The notes: generated from the sequence alone by a model not told the origin. A stretch of DNA of 64,000 bases from Arenicola marina (GCA_964019135.1 OZ025256.1:40644035-40708034), one strand, 5' to 3'. Shown: positions 1 to 11,779, numbered from the stretch's first letter. Translations and numbers: made by a program.

Positions 1-1205
1 AGGGGCACCGGCCAGAGCGTCAACCCCAGGGGTACCGGCCACAGTGTCAACCTCAAGGGGCACCGGCCACATTGTCAACCCCAGGGGCACTGGCCACAGT
101 GTCAACATCAAGGGGCACTGGCCAGAGTGTCAACATCAAGGGGCACTAGCCAGAGTGTCAACATCAAGGGGCACCGGCCAGTGTCAACCCCAGGGGCATC
201 GGCCACAGTGTCAACCCCAGGGGCACTGGCCACAGTGTCAACATCAAGGGGCACTGGCCAGAGTGTCAACATCAAGGGGCACCGGCCACAGTGTCAACCT
301 CAAGGGGCACCGGCCACAGTGTCAACCCCAGGGGCACTGGCCAGAGTGTCAACCTCAAGGGGCACCGGCCACAGTGTCAACCTCAGGGGCACCGGCCATA
401 GTGTCAACCTCAAGGGGCACTGGCCGGAGTGTCAACCCCAGGGGCACTGGCCAGAGTGTCAACATCAAGGGGCACCGGCCACAGTGTCAACCTCAAGGGG
501 CACCGGCCACAGTGTCAACCTCAGGGGCACCGGCCATAGTGTCAACCTCAAGGGGCACTGGCCAGAGTGTCAACCCCAGGGGCACTGGCCAGAGTGTCAA
601 CATCAAGGGGCACCGGCCACAGTGTCAACCTCAAGGGGCACCTGCCACAGCGTCAATTCCGGGGGCACCGGCCAGTGTCAACCCCAGGGGCATCGGCCAC
701 AGTGTCAACCCCAGGGGCACTGGCCACAGTGTCAACCACAGGGGCATCGGCCACAGCGTCAACCCCAGGGGCACTGGCCACAGTGTCAACATCAAGGGGC
801 ACTGGCCAGAGTGTCAACCTCAAGGGGCACCGGCCACAATGTCAACCCCAGGGGCACTGGCCACAGTGTCAACATCAAGGGGCACTGGCCAGAGTGTCAA
901 CCTCAAGGGGCATCGGCCACAGTGTCAACCTCAAGGGGCACCGGCCACAGTGTCAACCTCAGGGGCACCGGCCATAGTGTCAACCTCAAGGGGCATCGGC
1001 CACAGTGTCAACCCCAGGGGCACTGGCCACAGTGTCAACATCAAGGGGCACTGGCCAGAGTGTCAACCTCAAGGGGCACCGGCCACAGTGTTAACCCCAG
1101 GGGCACTGGCCACAGTGTCAACATCAAGGGGCACCGGCCACAGTGTCAACCCCAGGGGCACTGGCCAGAGTGTCAACATCAAGGGGCACCGGCCACAGTG
1201 TCGAT
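1..1205. repeat. 28-bp minisatellite array, about 43 copies, cut by the window edge
   Basis: The unit is 28 bp with 27-bp and shorter variants and the core GGGGCACCGGCCACAGTGTC. Positions vary mainly at CACC/CACT, CAGAG/CACAG and CCTCAA/CCCCAG/CATCAA. Because 28 is not a multiple of three and the unit holds no stop codon on the plus strand, long open frames run through it with a protein period of 28 residues (84 bp). A higher-order repeat is visible: the variant ACCGGCCATA at 391 recurs at 529 (138 bp, about five monomers) and again at 967. Degeneration starts near 1,200. The array is already in progress at base 1, so its true length is unknown. Confidence 0.97.
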
Positions 1206-2380
1206 CCAAACGGCACCTGCTACAACCAATCAATGGGGCATTAAACTCGCTGCGCATGGGTCTATCTCTGGACTTTATCGCCGGATGCTGCGTTCACGAA
1301 CTAAAAGGCCAATTAGCTGGACTCAGTGCATCGACAGCGTAATGTTCCAGGGAAACACGCGCTCGTCACTAAACCCGGCCCGATTCGTAATTGAACAAAA
1401 AGAGAAGGATACTATTGCAGCCGTTCCCGCTAAAGTGACTCTCAAACTGTAATCTTACTTGCCACTGAGAAATTGATCTCGTTAAAGTAGATCGCGTGAT
1501 CAAATGGGCCCCAAATGACGAAATGTTTTTGAGCTACATAAATCAGTTTTTGTTAGATATCTATGCTGCGAGGTACATAAACTTCTACGATATTGACCGA
1601 TACATGCATAAAACTGTGAGACAGGTCATTAAGTTAGTCCGTGGTTAATAGCCACTAAAATCGGCTTTAACGTTAATAATAATTGTAATATATAAAATAA
1701 TAAATGATATTGTGTAAATGGTGAGGAAATAAATAAAATGTTGAAAATAACTCTATAATGTTATTTAATGTAATACAATTGATATAATTTGATTGCATTA
1801 AATAACATTGTGAAATGTTGTGAACATCTAGGGGTTATATCAATGCCAGATTATATAACACTTTAACCTATAATAAAAATTAAAAACAATTATATAGTAT
1901 ATGAAAAACGATATGATATCAGTATACATACGCATACACAACGTGTTTTAGCATAAATACCTTTATTTATTCTAGAATAATTCATCGAAGTCAATCCTTG
2001 GAAATCCATCACTCTGGTTTCTTCAGTTTCTAGTAACCGGACAAAAAAATACCGGTGTCACATAATTCCCTTTGTATATCAGCGGGGCATTTAAATTTGT
2101 TCTCGTCTCAGAAATACGGCATTTGTTGAGATGTTTTATCATATTTGGCCTATGTAATTATTTACTAACTGATTGTGTGATTTGGGTTTGCTCAACACAA
2201 TATAATGTACAACACCAATTACATCGCCCCAGACAGAGTAGAAGCTGAAGAATACCATGATTACATGATTACATTTGACCGTTAACATTTTGTAGAACAT
2301 AGAACGACACCAGCACATTCGTTTATCGTCTATCAGCTCTTTTGACACCTTTCTTCTCCTGTGCTGTGCTTCGTTGCCGT
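1206..2380. other. AT-rich non-coding stretch after the minisatellite
   Basis: The 441-codon frame that crosses the minisatellite runs on to 1,452 in unique sequence with no recognisable domain. From about 1,650 to 2,000 the DNA is very AT-rich, with clustered AATAA and TATA strings. I see no gene, no terminal inverted repeats and no convincing match to the repeat blocks elsewhere in the window. Confidence 0.6.
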
Positions 2381-3370
2381 AACCTCCTCTCCTTCACATG
2401 GTCCCTCTCTTTTCTGTTATAAATATCACCCTGACCCACTCCAGGAGTAGGGAAGTGTGTGTGCGGAGGGGGGGGGGGGGTCTCGGCCCAGTTACTACCG
2501 ACAGTGTCTGGCCCGCCGGGGTCGCAAGTCGCCCGTCTCGCCCCCTAACGGCGACACTTGACACTGGAGCCCTACTGGTGACGTGTGACCATGACGCCGG
2601 AGATGAACGTACGTGCTTAGGAGGCAGGTTTCCAAGGCAACAGAACAGTCCACTTCGCTGAATAGTCACTTCCATCGCGAGGTTCGGTCGAACAGTGCCG
2701 CGGTATTTGTAGGCTCTGTCCGTGTTTTGGGGACAAACAGGCATACTTAAAATAGATCGATGTAGTCAATGGCTGCGGACAAACGGTCGTGATGTTTGCT
2801 GGCAATGTGCGTTTTATTGTAGACAACGTATACTCTGCTTGAGCGCCTTGCCATGGTATCTATGGGCGGACATTCGGGACAAAAGGGACATGGGTTCCCA
2901 ACCAATCCAAATATTGGGTAAGGAGTACGACAACATATTTACCCTTCACCAACATTGGTTCACCCCTAACCCTCCTGTTTGGGGGTGCTAAGAAATTGTT
3001 ATGTTTCTTGGCTCAGGTCACGTCCGTTGACATCATAACCATACATTTCAGCACTATATGTAATAATAGATACTATCATTTTGTCAAAGAGATATAAGAT
3101 ATGTCGACCTCTAACCCACCACAGTTTTTTTTTAATTTCTTTCATAATTGTCACAGCTTTGCCTGCTCATTAGCATTATTAGCGAGATTAAAAGTATTTC
3201 GGTTGGAGTTTTTGTCTTGTGTAGTTATGTCACTGACGACTGATAGCCTCATCGTGAGCGACTCGTTAACTGGAACCAAGCAACAAGCTGATACATTTAG
3301 TTGCCCATCAATCTCAGTGAGAGCCAGGCGCCAGGGTTAAACCGTCCTCAACAAGACAGGGTCAGCCAGT
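2381..3370. other. Mixed non-coding stretch with a G13 run
   Basis: A run of 13 G lies at 2,468-2,480 inside a GC-rich segment (about 2,440-2,620), followed by ordinary sequence. Short frames on both strands (up to 116 codons) show no family I recognise. The GC-rich part resembles in composition the segment near 19,180-19,330 of the repeat unit, but I cannot align it with confidence. Confidence 0.4.
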
Positions 3371-3375
3371 CCATA

Positions 3376-3826
3376 CTACCTCGTCTTAGTCTGTTGACCA
3401 TCTGGGGTTCTGGCAACCCCCTGTCTTATACCAAGTTGACCTAGTAGAATGTCATTGACGGCGAACGAAGATAAAAATGATTCCAGCTTTGCTGGTGAGA
3501 AATAAAGCATGATGGATCTCATGAAAGTGACCGTCCGGCGCCGTCGCCATAAAAAGTATGCTTCCAGCGTCAGGAATGAGGAAGGCTCCAGTGGCTGCAA
3601 ATAAAATAAAGCTAGTCCGGGCTGACTTTTGAACAGCTTCTCCTTCATAGCCACTTGACTCAGACCAGAAAACTGGCCAGTGGCGTCGGCGCTCGTGGCA
3701 GGACTGTATTGTATGAAATATAAGTGTTGATATTAGTGTTGTCAGGAAGATGTAAGACAGTGTGAAGGCTTCGTCGAACAGTTGATGCACGGAGACATGG
3801 GCGGCCACTACAGCCCCACTCGTACA
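3376..3826 (-). pseudogene. Degenerate class A GPCR-like fragment (TM5-TM7 region)
   Basis: A minus-strand frame ending at 3,452 is open back to a stop at 3,827-3,829 and gives about 124 residues. It has three well-spaced hydrophobic segments: FTLSYIFLTTLISTLIF, then after a basic loop with HERRRH the segment TSFILFAATGAFLIP, then HHALFLTSKAGIIFIF. The basic loop between the first two and the LTSKAGI stretch before an expected NPxxY fit the second half of a rhodopsin-like seven-transmembrane receptor. NPxxY itself is missing. The reading continues better in another frame (3,376-3,480, FAVNDILLGQ), which suggests a frameshift inside TM7. There is no start codon and no TM1-TM4 next to it, so this is a truncated copy or a single broken exon. 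The receptor family and ligand cannot be named. It lies outside the repeat blocks and could instead be an unrelated multi-pass membrane protein. Confidence 0.45.
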
Positions 3827-3939
3827 TCATTGGGGACAAGACACAATTGCAGAACGCGAGAAAGTAATTGCGTCAGCGCCAAAGGGTGTAAATAAAGATA
3901 TTGATATATACCTGAGCAAGGTCGTTATTAGTTATTAAG

Positions 3940-4180
3940 CAGCATGAACAATCTATTTAATCACGAGTGAAGGCCTCAAAGTGGGAGCCCGAATAAGACG
4001 GAAGGGTGTTTATAAACAGCACACCCCCAAGGCATAAAGTCGCCGTCTGGCAAACAGACTGACTATAGGTGTTAGGAATACTCCCCTTTATGCCAGAGTT
4101 GCCGTAAACTTGAGATGGCTGAGGCCAATCACGGGGCAGGGTTCGTGCCAAAGTAGCCTCTGGAGAGTCATTGAAAAAAT
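3940..4180 (-). repeat. Minus-strand fragment of the complex repeat (46.0k/62.6k block)
   Basis: Read on the minus strand, it follows the segment at 62,500-62,710 (also minus) and the plus-strand segment at 45,870-46,100. Shared landmarks are a GCCAGACGGC-type string, a TTTATA string near a GTGTTGTTTATA-type motif, and the closing ACCCATGATT/ACTCGTGATT. Divergence is high and several indels are needed. Its orientation is opposite to the repeat material that starts near 4,375, so there is an inversion junction between them. Confidence 0.5.
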
Positions 4181-4374
4181 AAACTTCGGACTGTCACATA
4201 TATCGATGTGCGCGACTCTTGCGGTCACGCACAGGGCCGACACAGGAAGTTGGACATATATATATATGAATAATAGATCGTCATAGATCTTAACAAACTG
4301 AACAAATGCAAAACATGACGGATGGACGTGCCATTCAACAGCCCCTGAGAAACAAGGACGACGCTTCTCTGGGA

Positions 4375-6830
4375 TAGCATATAATTAATGCCGTCAGTTA
4401 ACTATTATAGGCAGAACAATCGACGCCCATTATTCTGGGTACATCCCATAATTCACGATGCATTGGCAACCGAAGAGCTTCCGGATCCCTGTTTGGTGTG
4501 GATCTTTGGGCGTTACTCGAGACATCCGGACATAGGGACTCGTGAGGACATAAACGCTAATTAATCTGCTAGAGCCGAGGCCAGGTCTTGTCGCCCGAGA
4601 GAAAAACAACATCAAACCCTTGTTACGGCCTACAATGCGGTGCTCCACGATCGGTAGTAATGACGTCACGTGGCGTCAGGCAGTGGGCGATAAAGGGCGG
4701 TGCATGGCGGTAAGGGAGACTGCAATACGATACACTTACGCCATTGCTCAGGGTTACCCGGTTACCCTATCTGTGGTCAGTCGCTTTCCGTCGGCTCGTG
4801 TTATGACCAAACTGGCTGGGTCTCACATTTGATGCACCCACTTCTAAAGTGTATCTTTTCCGTCCAGGCAATGACGAACTTAGACCTTGCGGCTATTGGA
4901 TATATAAATCATCACTCTGAGAGGAGAAGTTTTGCGCCAAGGCCAATGGCTTTGAACTTCTTTCTTCCTATCAATGTTAGTTAATACCTTTGAATTTGGC
5001 TAACACGCAAATATATGTCCCTTCTGACCAGCTAAACATGCATTAGTGTATCATGTATCTTTCCAACCGTCAGCATATTTCTTGTAGAGAAGGCCGTCTG
5101 ATTCCGCCATATTGAATCCATTTATGTCGCCTTGCTCTAAACGCCAAAATCCAAGCAATATTAGTTCACCGTTTTCCTCACGATCCAAGTATCATTAATG
5201 AGAGAAAAGCCAAATAAATCTCAAAATGATCCGAGTATGAATTTTGTTAATAATATCGTTAATAACAGCAAGGATCTGGGTGTTCCACCAACGTATGATT
5301 GTCCGAAATCAATACAGGCTTGTGTTAGAACCACACATCCTGGTTTCTGTGGCCTCTTACCATGACCTTTGATCACCGAGAGGTTCTGGCGTTTAACCTT
5401 GGGTTTATTAATGTTAATGCGTTGTCGTTAATGCGACAAGCGACTATCCGTGACACTTTTCAACGCTCCCGTCGAAATTAGGTCACAGGTGATTTGACAG
5501 TTCTGTTTGATGTCTTAGAGTAAATTTGCCGATAGAATGCGGACTGCAAACGTTATAGGCCGATTGCCATCAGTCCATTTCCGGCCGGTCTGAAGGTCGT
5601 CAGAATTAGAATTCAGTTCTGGTGATGCTGCAAGATGTTCGTGCCTTCTAATGCTACTGCCGCATCCAGCCAACCTACCCTCAAATTACAGCTAGTAAAC
5701 TAGTTCCCATGTGAAACAGACCCATCCTGAATGAGGAAGCGAAGAGTTTTGGTCATATCACGTCAATGGGAGAAGGAAGGGAAGAACGGAAAAATGTCCC
5801 CAGGGGTAACCCTCTACTCTTGGATGCTTGTGAAACAGACCCATATTCAACATCCTTGTCATTCAGTCAATCAAACTTCTATTGATTGAAATTGAAAAGT
5901 TCTGCCGAGGGGAAGGCATTTGTCATCGTCAGACCTGTGTCCGTTAGACAACTGCATTAACGGAAGAAAAAAAACGACTCTACATGCAAAATAGGCCTGG
6001 CGGCAAGGTAGCCCCAAGGTGAACAATGGACCGGCGGGGAAGGTCTCGAGCACTGATTACCAAGTCGGTTTCTTGCAAGACGGCTGCTTTGGCCTGAAGG
6101 ATTATAATATCTATGTCCTTGTGCAGCCCCAGCTTCGAGGATTTTACCCGTGATTAAACAGATCAATCACCCTGCATAATAGATCTATCGCACGGGCGGA
6201 TCTCGAGAGTAAGGGACAAGATTGAAGATCCCCACCACCTACCAGGCGACTTATCGGAAATGGTCATACAAGGCTACGGGCTTGGCCAACGAAGGCCATG
6301 TCTTGCATCAAGATCTTTGCTTGCAGGCTTCATCTACGACGTTACATAAATAGATAGTCTTATCTTATTTTCATTGTAAAAGTGCACCAATGTCACTGCC
6401 AATCGTGCAATTAATTTAATTATAACTAATCATCTTGGCGATGCAAGTAAAATGTTTACGATCAAATTTGTCCATAACGTCTAGCCGATAAAATGAACAA
6501 AGTTTAGACAATGAAATAAATGCCTAGATAATATCATCAATAAAATCTTGACAAATAGTAAAAGTGCCTACTTAGTTCATGAATATGTAGAGCTTTTGGT
6601 TATAATGCATAAACATGAAGCATCAGAACAATATATCTCACCATGATAAGTTTGAGATGCCTTTTGCATTCATTCCTCAGTTTGGGTTGTTGTACACGCT
6701 GAGGCCGCGATGGAGGCATCATCTTGACAAATCATCTTCATATCTTCAGCCAGATCGCCCCTATGGTCACTCATTGCGTGAAGCTGCGCATACATGACAA
6801 TGCATGCAGAGTGCAGACATATGAATATAT
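4375..6830 (+). repeat. Old plus-strand copy of the complex repeat
   Basis: The sequence from about 4,385 to 4,625 aligns clearly with 40,095-40,315: both carry the CACAATTCACGATG-type string, a TTGGTGTGGATC string, GGACTCGT, and AACAACATCAAACCCTT. Further along, 5,390-5,530 is a diverged C block (as at 15,100 and 24,200). The 6,390-6,430 part matches 41,700-41,745, and 6,660-6,720 resembles 16,840-16,900. A perfect TGACGTCA lies at 4,661-4,668 and runs into CACGTG, so CRE-like and E-box-like sites overlap. No gene is supported. Confidence 0.6.
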
Positions 6831-6839
6831 AGGCTCTTC

Positions 6840-8600
6840 CACAGCCCCACCTCCGCTCGCTCCATGTGAGGCTGTAAACGGCTAATCTAAGGTTGGCAGG
6901 GATTGGTCAACGCGCTCTATCTGTTTCGAATATTCTCATTGGCTGTGCTAACTTTAGCTCAGCGAGTGCACCATGGCCGCCGTTGACAACGTTTTGGAGA
7001 AAGTGAAAGAGTTTTGGCTGAAATAAGATTTAAACTTGCTCCTGAAATAGTTTTAACGCATATAAACGAAACAACCAGGAAAGAAAAGTAGACGCATGGC
7101 TATTTAGGAAAATAATAATGTGATTGTAGGCGGAAATACGTGGAAGAAACCTCCGATCGGGCGGACGTGTCGCGAAAATCGAGAATGTTTACTTTCCAGT
7201 TAAGCGGGGGGGGGGGGTGCTGATCAGCTGAGGCCTTCAGTGACCTCCCAAGAGAAATGACAGTGGTGTCACTGTCAATGCGGTTATACACCAGCGAAGA
7301 AATAAGCTGGCAGAAGCAACATCTATGTTGGAAATTGCAGGTAAATTTCAGTTACATTTAAATTCTTTATGTTTTCATTACATATGATTATGAGTAAGCT
7401 TCATTAGGTATACAGCTGCAATTAAATGCCTTTGATTAATTTGTGCCAAATTTTGCATTTTAAATTAATCATGTTTTTTATGCAGCTGTAATATTCATGG
7501 TGTGTCAATATGAAAGGGCCAGCATATGACTTTACCTCTCCCCACCAAGAAAATGATTGCAACAATTTAATAAGCTTATCTGTGTTTTTGTCTTTTAGAT
7601 GCATGAAGAGCTATGCTGCAGATATTTGCAGACCTCCAGACAATATTCATTTGCCAAATGCTATTGCGGCAATTAGAATAGGTGTGAATATTTATATATT
7701 CCTGTTTTTTATTACTTGAAGAGTTTTAGCCTTAATTAATCATGTTAATTCCTTAATTCTTATCTAAATTCGGTAGTGTTATAATCTATTTCTGGTAAAG
7801 TCTCTGTGTAAGGACTTCATATGTACATGACATGTACATATGCACATGAGTGAAGTGTATAGAACATGTTATTATTGTCATTTATGTGAAGTACAATTAA
7901 GCATGATTTGTAGGCAACTGACTGAGCAATATGACATATGAGCCATATGAGCAGATTATGGGTCTGTATGGTAAACTCAGATGATCAAGTATTAAGCAGC
8001 AAGTATTACTTTTTCACCTGGGTAATTTACTTTGTCTAAGAGAATTGTGCATAGTTGTCTGCTCTACGTAGATACCTTTGTTTAATCATACACTGCATCT
8101 CCAAAACTCCCATGATGGGAGCTTGGTCCAGTACCTTATTATATATAATCATGTATCAAATTTATGATCAATCTGTCAAACCCCTAATATATAAAAGTTA
8201 TTTTTATATTCACAGCATGTTGTCAAGAGGCTGGTTGAGGCACTGGACTATTGAACACATGGAGGAGAACTCATGGTAAACCTTTAGTGTTACTGTTTTG
8301 TGAGAGGTCAAACTGGCAAAAATGGTGCTTTGTCAAGACCAGGACACCACATCTGGAGCCATCACAGGATGCTGTTTCATGACTATCACAGTGAAGCACA
8401 GTTCGAATGCATGCTAATGCAAGATTTTGATATGAAATAAGCCAGGGATTTTTCAGAATTATGAGCTGGGTCATTATGAAAACTTGGTAGCCAATGTTGA
8501 TTTACATCAATGCTACCTAAGAATAATTGGACGAAATGTATTTCATTCAGTTTCATGAAATAATACTTATTAATGCTTTCAATAAATGTGTTTGTCATTC
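6840..8600 (+). other. Weak three-exon transcript candidate with CCAAT-type promoter
   Basis: A GC-richer segment carries two inverted CCAAT boxes (6,901-6,906 and 6,937-6,943) and an ATG in good context at 6,973 (GCACCATGGCC), whose frame closes after 17 codons. Possible splice signals follow: a donor after 7,341 (TTGCAG then GTAAAT), a pyrimidine-rich acceptor ending near 7,598 (GTTTTTGTCTTTTAG), a donor near 7,681 (ATAG then GTGTGA) and an acceptor near 8,215 (TATTCACAG). AATAAA occurs at about 8,581. The exons do not join into a long recognisable protein: the frame leading into exon 2 gives about 25 codons and stops. This could be a non-coding RNA, a decayed gene, or part of a transposon whose ends I did not find. 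The region is unlike the repeat blocks around it. Confidence 0.25.
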
Positions 8601-8619
8601 TTCAATCAAATATGGCTGA

Positions 8620-9630
8620 TGTTTTGTTTTCCCAAGGGAACAGATATATTCCATGTTATACGTGTGGCAGCACACTTTTTTTGCTGCAAAACTGTCCAAT
8701 AATGTTCTCAGGCAGTCACTTTTCTCATTTTTATGTATATATGTAGCTACAGTTATAACTGTTATAAAAAGAAATTTATAATAGGTTTTATTTTATTATA
8801 TGTTATACTCTTTGAAGCAAATACCAGTATTTAGTACTTAAAATCTCATATTGATGACTTATTTGATATTTGAGGCTTAAGTTAATGTCTGGTAGACTCT
8901 GAACTTAATTATTATGAATGTGTGTGACCATGAAAGGTTAACTTCCTAGATTCATTTTCTAAGTGATGAGAAGCCTGCAGAAACATGTACAGAACTGTTA
9001 ATGAACCTGTAATTTTATCCGCTATAGAACAATAATAGCTTTTTTCTCTAATCAAAACCTATAATTTTCACCAAATAACATAATACGAATTTCTATTTCA
9101 ACAAAAGATAAAATCACCTAACAAACTAAAGCTTTTTCACTATAAGACAGCATGTGAGAGGAGTGATACAGTAAAATGTTCATTGATTACTTTTAAACAA
9201 TGAAACGTAATAATGTGCAATAAAATATTATAACACCGGCTTATGATGATGCTTAATATGTGATAATACTTATAATGATAGTTAATAAAAGTGAAATATT
9301 ACTTTTATAGGTTGATGCAATTAATTTTATATTGATCTTTTTGACCTGAATGTTGCTGAACAATCAAAGTTTACATGACAAATGTTTAAAGACCCATTAT
9401 AGCTTTAAAAGGGGCACACTATTTCATTCCAGGAGGTAGGGTGGGGGGCATGGTTGTAAGCTTATCAGGCCTCCCTCTAAGCAGGGTGTATCCATGTGAC
9501 CTTACAGCTAGGTAAGGCTTTTAGCAGGACAGATATTATTATGATATATATATTATAAATGTATATATAGTGATGGAAGAAAATGTTCACAATAATTCCA
9601 ACTCCCATCCTTCAACTTCCAACAGGAAGA
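8620..9630. other. AT-rich stretch, no gene seen
   Basis: Long AT-rich sequence without sustained open frames. A short GC-rich insert with TTAAAAGGGGCACACTATTT begins near 9,405 and could be one end of a transposon, but I found no matching inverted end. Confidence 0.5.
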
Positions 9631-9642
9631 TACTGCTAAAAT

Positions 9643-9871
9643 CAGGGGCGGGTCTAGAGGTGGGGTCAGGGGGGTTGCAACCCCCCCGCCCCCCACCTCC
9701 CTTGGGAACTTAAACATACACTGTAAAAGTCGGGTTCTTCGAGTACCTCCCCCCCTTACAACGCGGTCGCGGGTTTTTAGAGAGCAACCCCCCTCCCCCC
9801 CCTTACAACCCGGTCGCAAGTTTTTAGAGAGCAACCCCGCTTCCCTTTCCAAATTCCTAGATCCACCCCTG
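9643..9871. mobile_element. hAT-like MITE (229 bp) with internal direct repeat
   Basis: The left end reads CAGGGGCGGGTCTAGAGG, and the right end read inward on the other strand is CAGGGGTGGATCTAGGAA, so the two ends form an imperfect terminal inverted repeat. CAGGGGCGG-type ends are common in hAT-superfamily elements (established knowledge). The 8-bp flanks match at only four positions, so no clean target duplication is visible. Inside, a 37-bp block beginning CTTACAACGCGGTCGCGGG is repeated directly at about 9,756-9,792 and 9,804-9,840, separated by a C-rich spacer. There is no coding capacity. Confidence 0.65.
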
Positions 9872-9879
9872 ACTGATTT

Positions 9880-10640
9880 AATGCCGTTTTAATACTTTGC
9901 AGTTAAATAGAGAGATCACACCTTGAATGCTAAATTCACGGGCATCGTAAAGTGACAGAGGGAGGGGTGGGCGGTATTGGGCCGCATAGTCGCACCCCCA
10001 CCCCATCCCTCACCCCTAGTACTGAAACGAGTCTCTCTGACTTGCAGGCCTCGCACGATACGGAGACGAGAGAGCCTGCTCCGGCGCGGTCCACAGCGGA
10101 ATAACCAGGGGGTGTTATGCAACGGGGCTACCCCATTTCCCCTCTTTCCGTCGCTTTACAGTGCCTATAGATCTATAGCTGTAACTAGATTTTAGACATC
10201 TAAATTTTGGACATTAAACCTCTTTGCATCAAAAAATAGATCGACTTCTAGATTTAAAGTTTAAAGTGAAACAAAACCATCGCCCCCTGTCGCCCTTGGG
10301 ATCAAATAGCCCGTCCCTTAGGCTCAGCGACTTTCCGACATATTTTTGCCGGGTTGGTGGTACCTGCGCCAGTAAACCACCGATGAAGCCGACTGCAAAG
10401 TTTAAAACAATGGAGAAACTGTGTCTTGTCATGATCAAAAAGTGATACCAAAACATCAAAACGGTCTTGTTTTACCTTTATCGTGTAGTGTAATGACGCA
10501 TTATTGTGTTCTTACGCCATGCACCACACAGCTTTGCATGGGAATGGTTATGTCGACCACTTGCTCTCGCCATCTTGGTTGGTGAGATGCCGCGGAGGCT
10601 GATGGGATTTTTGTGACGTCACTGTACGGAATTTAGCCGT
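9880..10640. other. Unassigned stretch with weak minus-strand frame
   Basis: GC-rich parts at 9,960-10,140 alternate with ordinary sequence. A minus-strand frame (10,459-10,229, 76 codons) starts with a hydrophobic segment (SFSIVLNFAVGFIGGLLAQ), but no family is recognised and a splice-donor-like CAG/GTACCA lies in it. A perfect TGACGTCA is at 10,614-10,621. Nothing firmer can be said. Confidence 0.3.
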
Positions 10641-10990
10641 TTACGGACCCAATCTGAGTGAGCTGGCCACGCAGCGGGGGGCTGTGGAGGAGACTAATGA
10701 ATATATTCTGTGCTGGATATGTCTCGCTGTATTATACAGTAAAAAACAACTACGCGTCAATTCTAGGCCTCTACGCCATAGGACGCGCCTCGCTCTGGTC
10801 CTTTGATGGTGGGTTTTTGTGGTTGTTTTATTGGTGTTTTTGTTATGGTGGGTTCTGAAGCTATAAGGGAGTTTGTCACCGGAGATGACGTCACGCGATA
10901 CGGGAACACGTGGTCATACATATGGAGATACGATTATCGCCTGGCTCTTGCCGCCTTGAGTGACCGGCGACAGGACCTCCCTACAATAAC
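10640..10990 (+). repeat. CRE block copy 1 of the complex repeat
   Basis: The block contains a TGGGTTCTGAAGCTATA-type string followed by GGAGATGACGTCACGCGATA and, about 40 bases on, ACATATGGAGATAC. The same order occurs near 12,500, 22,730-23,030 and, reversed, 58,480-58,690; decayed forms are at 13,735 and 42,900-43,060. The perfect palindrome TGACGTCA is at 10,886-10,893. Upstream, CTACGCCATAGGACGCGCCTCGC-like sequence matches 22,787-22,803 and 42,955-42,975. Confidence 0.85.
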
Positions 10991-11779
10991 TCGAACTAGG
11001 CCGAAATGAAACCAAAATATAAGGCATCTGCAGGATAGTTACCGGAACACGTCTTCTCGTCATATACAAAAAGCCGTATTTTGCAACTGAGATCCGTCTG
11101 ACCCAAGTTGATCAACAGAAATAGCTGTTAGAAGGGAGATATTGGTTATCGTGAGACGTGCGGGTTGCCAAGCTTAAAGTTACTGAGGGTCCGTTAGACA
11201 AACGTATAAACTACATAAAACGTACAGCGCAAAAGGGCGGTGGGTGTTGAAGCATGCTTCTGATTCATTTTACACCGCAAACGGGAATAGTATTTATAAT
11301 TGATGTAACCATGTCGCTGGCTGCCCAGGCTACTGATCCAGGTCCATTTAGTTCAGGCGAGTTGGTGAAAAGACTCTTTTAGTATCTCCTCTCTATCACA
11401 GCGTCCTTAGCTGTTCACTACACCTCGCTTCAATACTATGTATTTCCTGGAAAACAAAACAGCGTTCTATCTGTATAAGATTTATCAGCGCCCTTAATCT
11501 CCTGAACATTATCTCAGTATTTCATGAAATTTATCTGCAAGGACGTTCTAGATACAAAGCCAGCAATCGCGATGTCGATATGTCCAGCGAGTGGAGACGT
11601 ACAATAGATTCATTCATTCATTCTCGAGGTCTCCACGACGGGCGAAGGACACGCACAAATAGGGCCAGCAGTCCGTGTATTGCCGATCTTAAGTCGTCAG
11701 CAGGTTACGACTGTCATCTCTAGTAATAGTCCGGGCAGCCTGTGCTGAATCAGGGGTCAACCCAAAACAAATTACGCTA
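10990..11779 (+). repeat. Repeat background with F block
   Basis: The part from about 11,280 to 11,450 (ACGGGAATAG, CTGATCCAG, TAGCTGTTCACT) corresponds to 14,340-14,530 and 23,400-23,600, which lie downstream of the CRE block in units 1 and 2. The remainder is diverged background without a recognised gene. Confidence 0.5.

Noticed and set aside
1..1205. CRISPR-like array
   Set aside because: The 28-bp units follow each other directly without unique spacers, and the DNA is eukaryotic. It is a minisatellite.
44..1452. Two overlapping open frames of 432 and 441 codons
   Set aside because: They are produced by a stop-free 28-bp repeat whose period shifts frame. The overlapping frames are equally open, and the unique tail shows no domain.
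10229..10459. 76-codon minus frame with a hydrophobic N-terminus resembling a small mitochondrial membrane protein
   Set aside because: The resemblance is limited to a generic hydrophobic stretch, and spacing of the key residues does not fit the family I considered.
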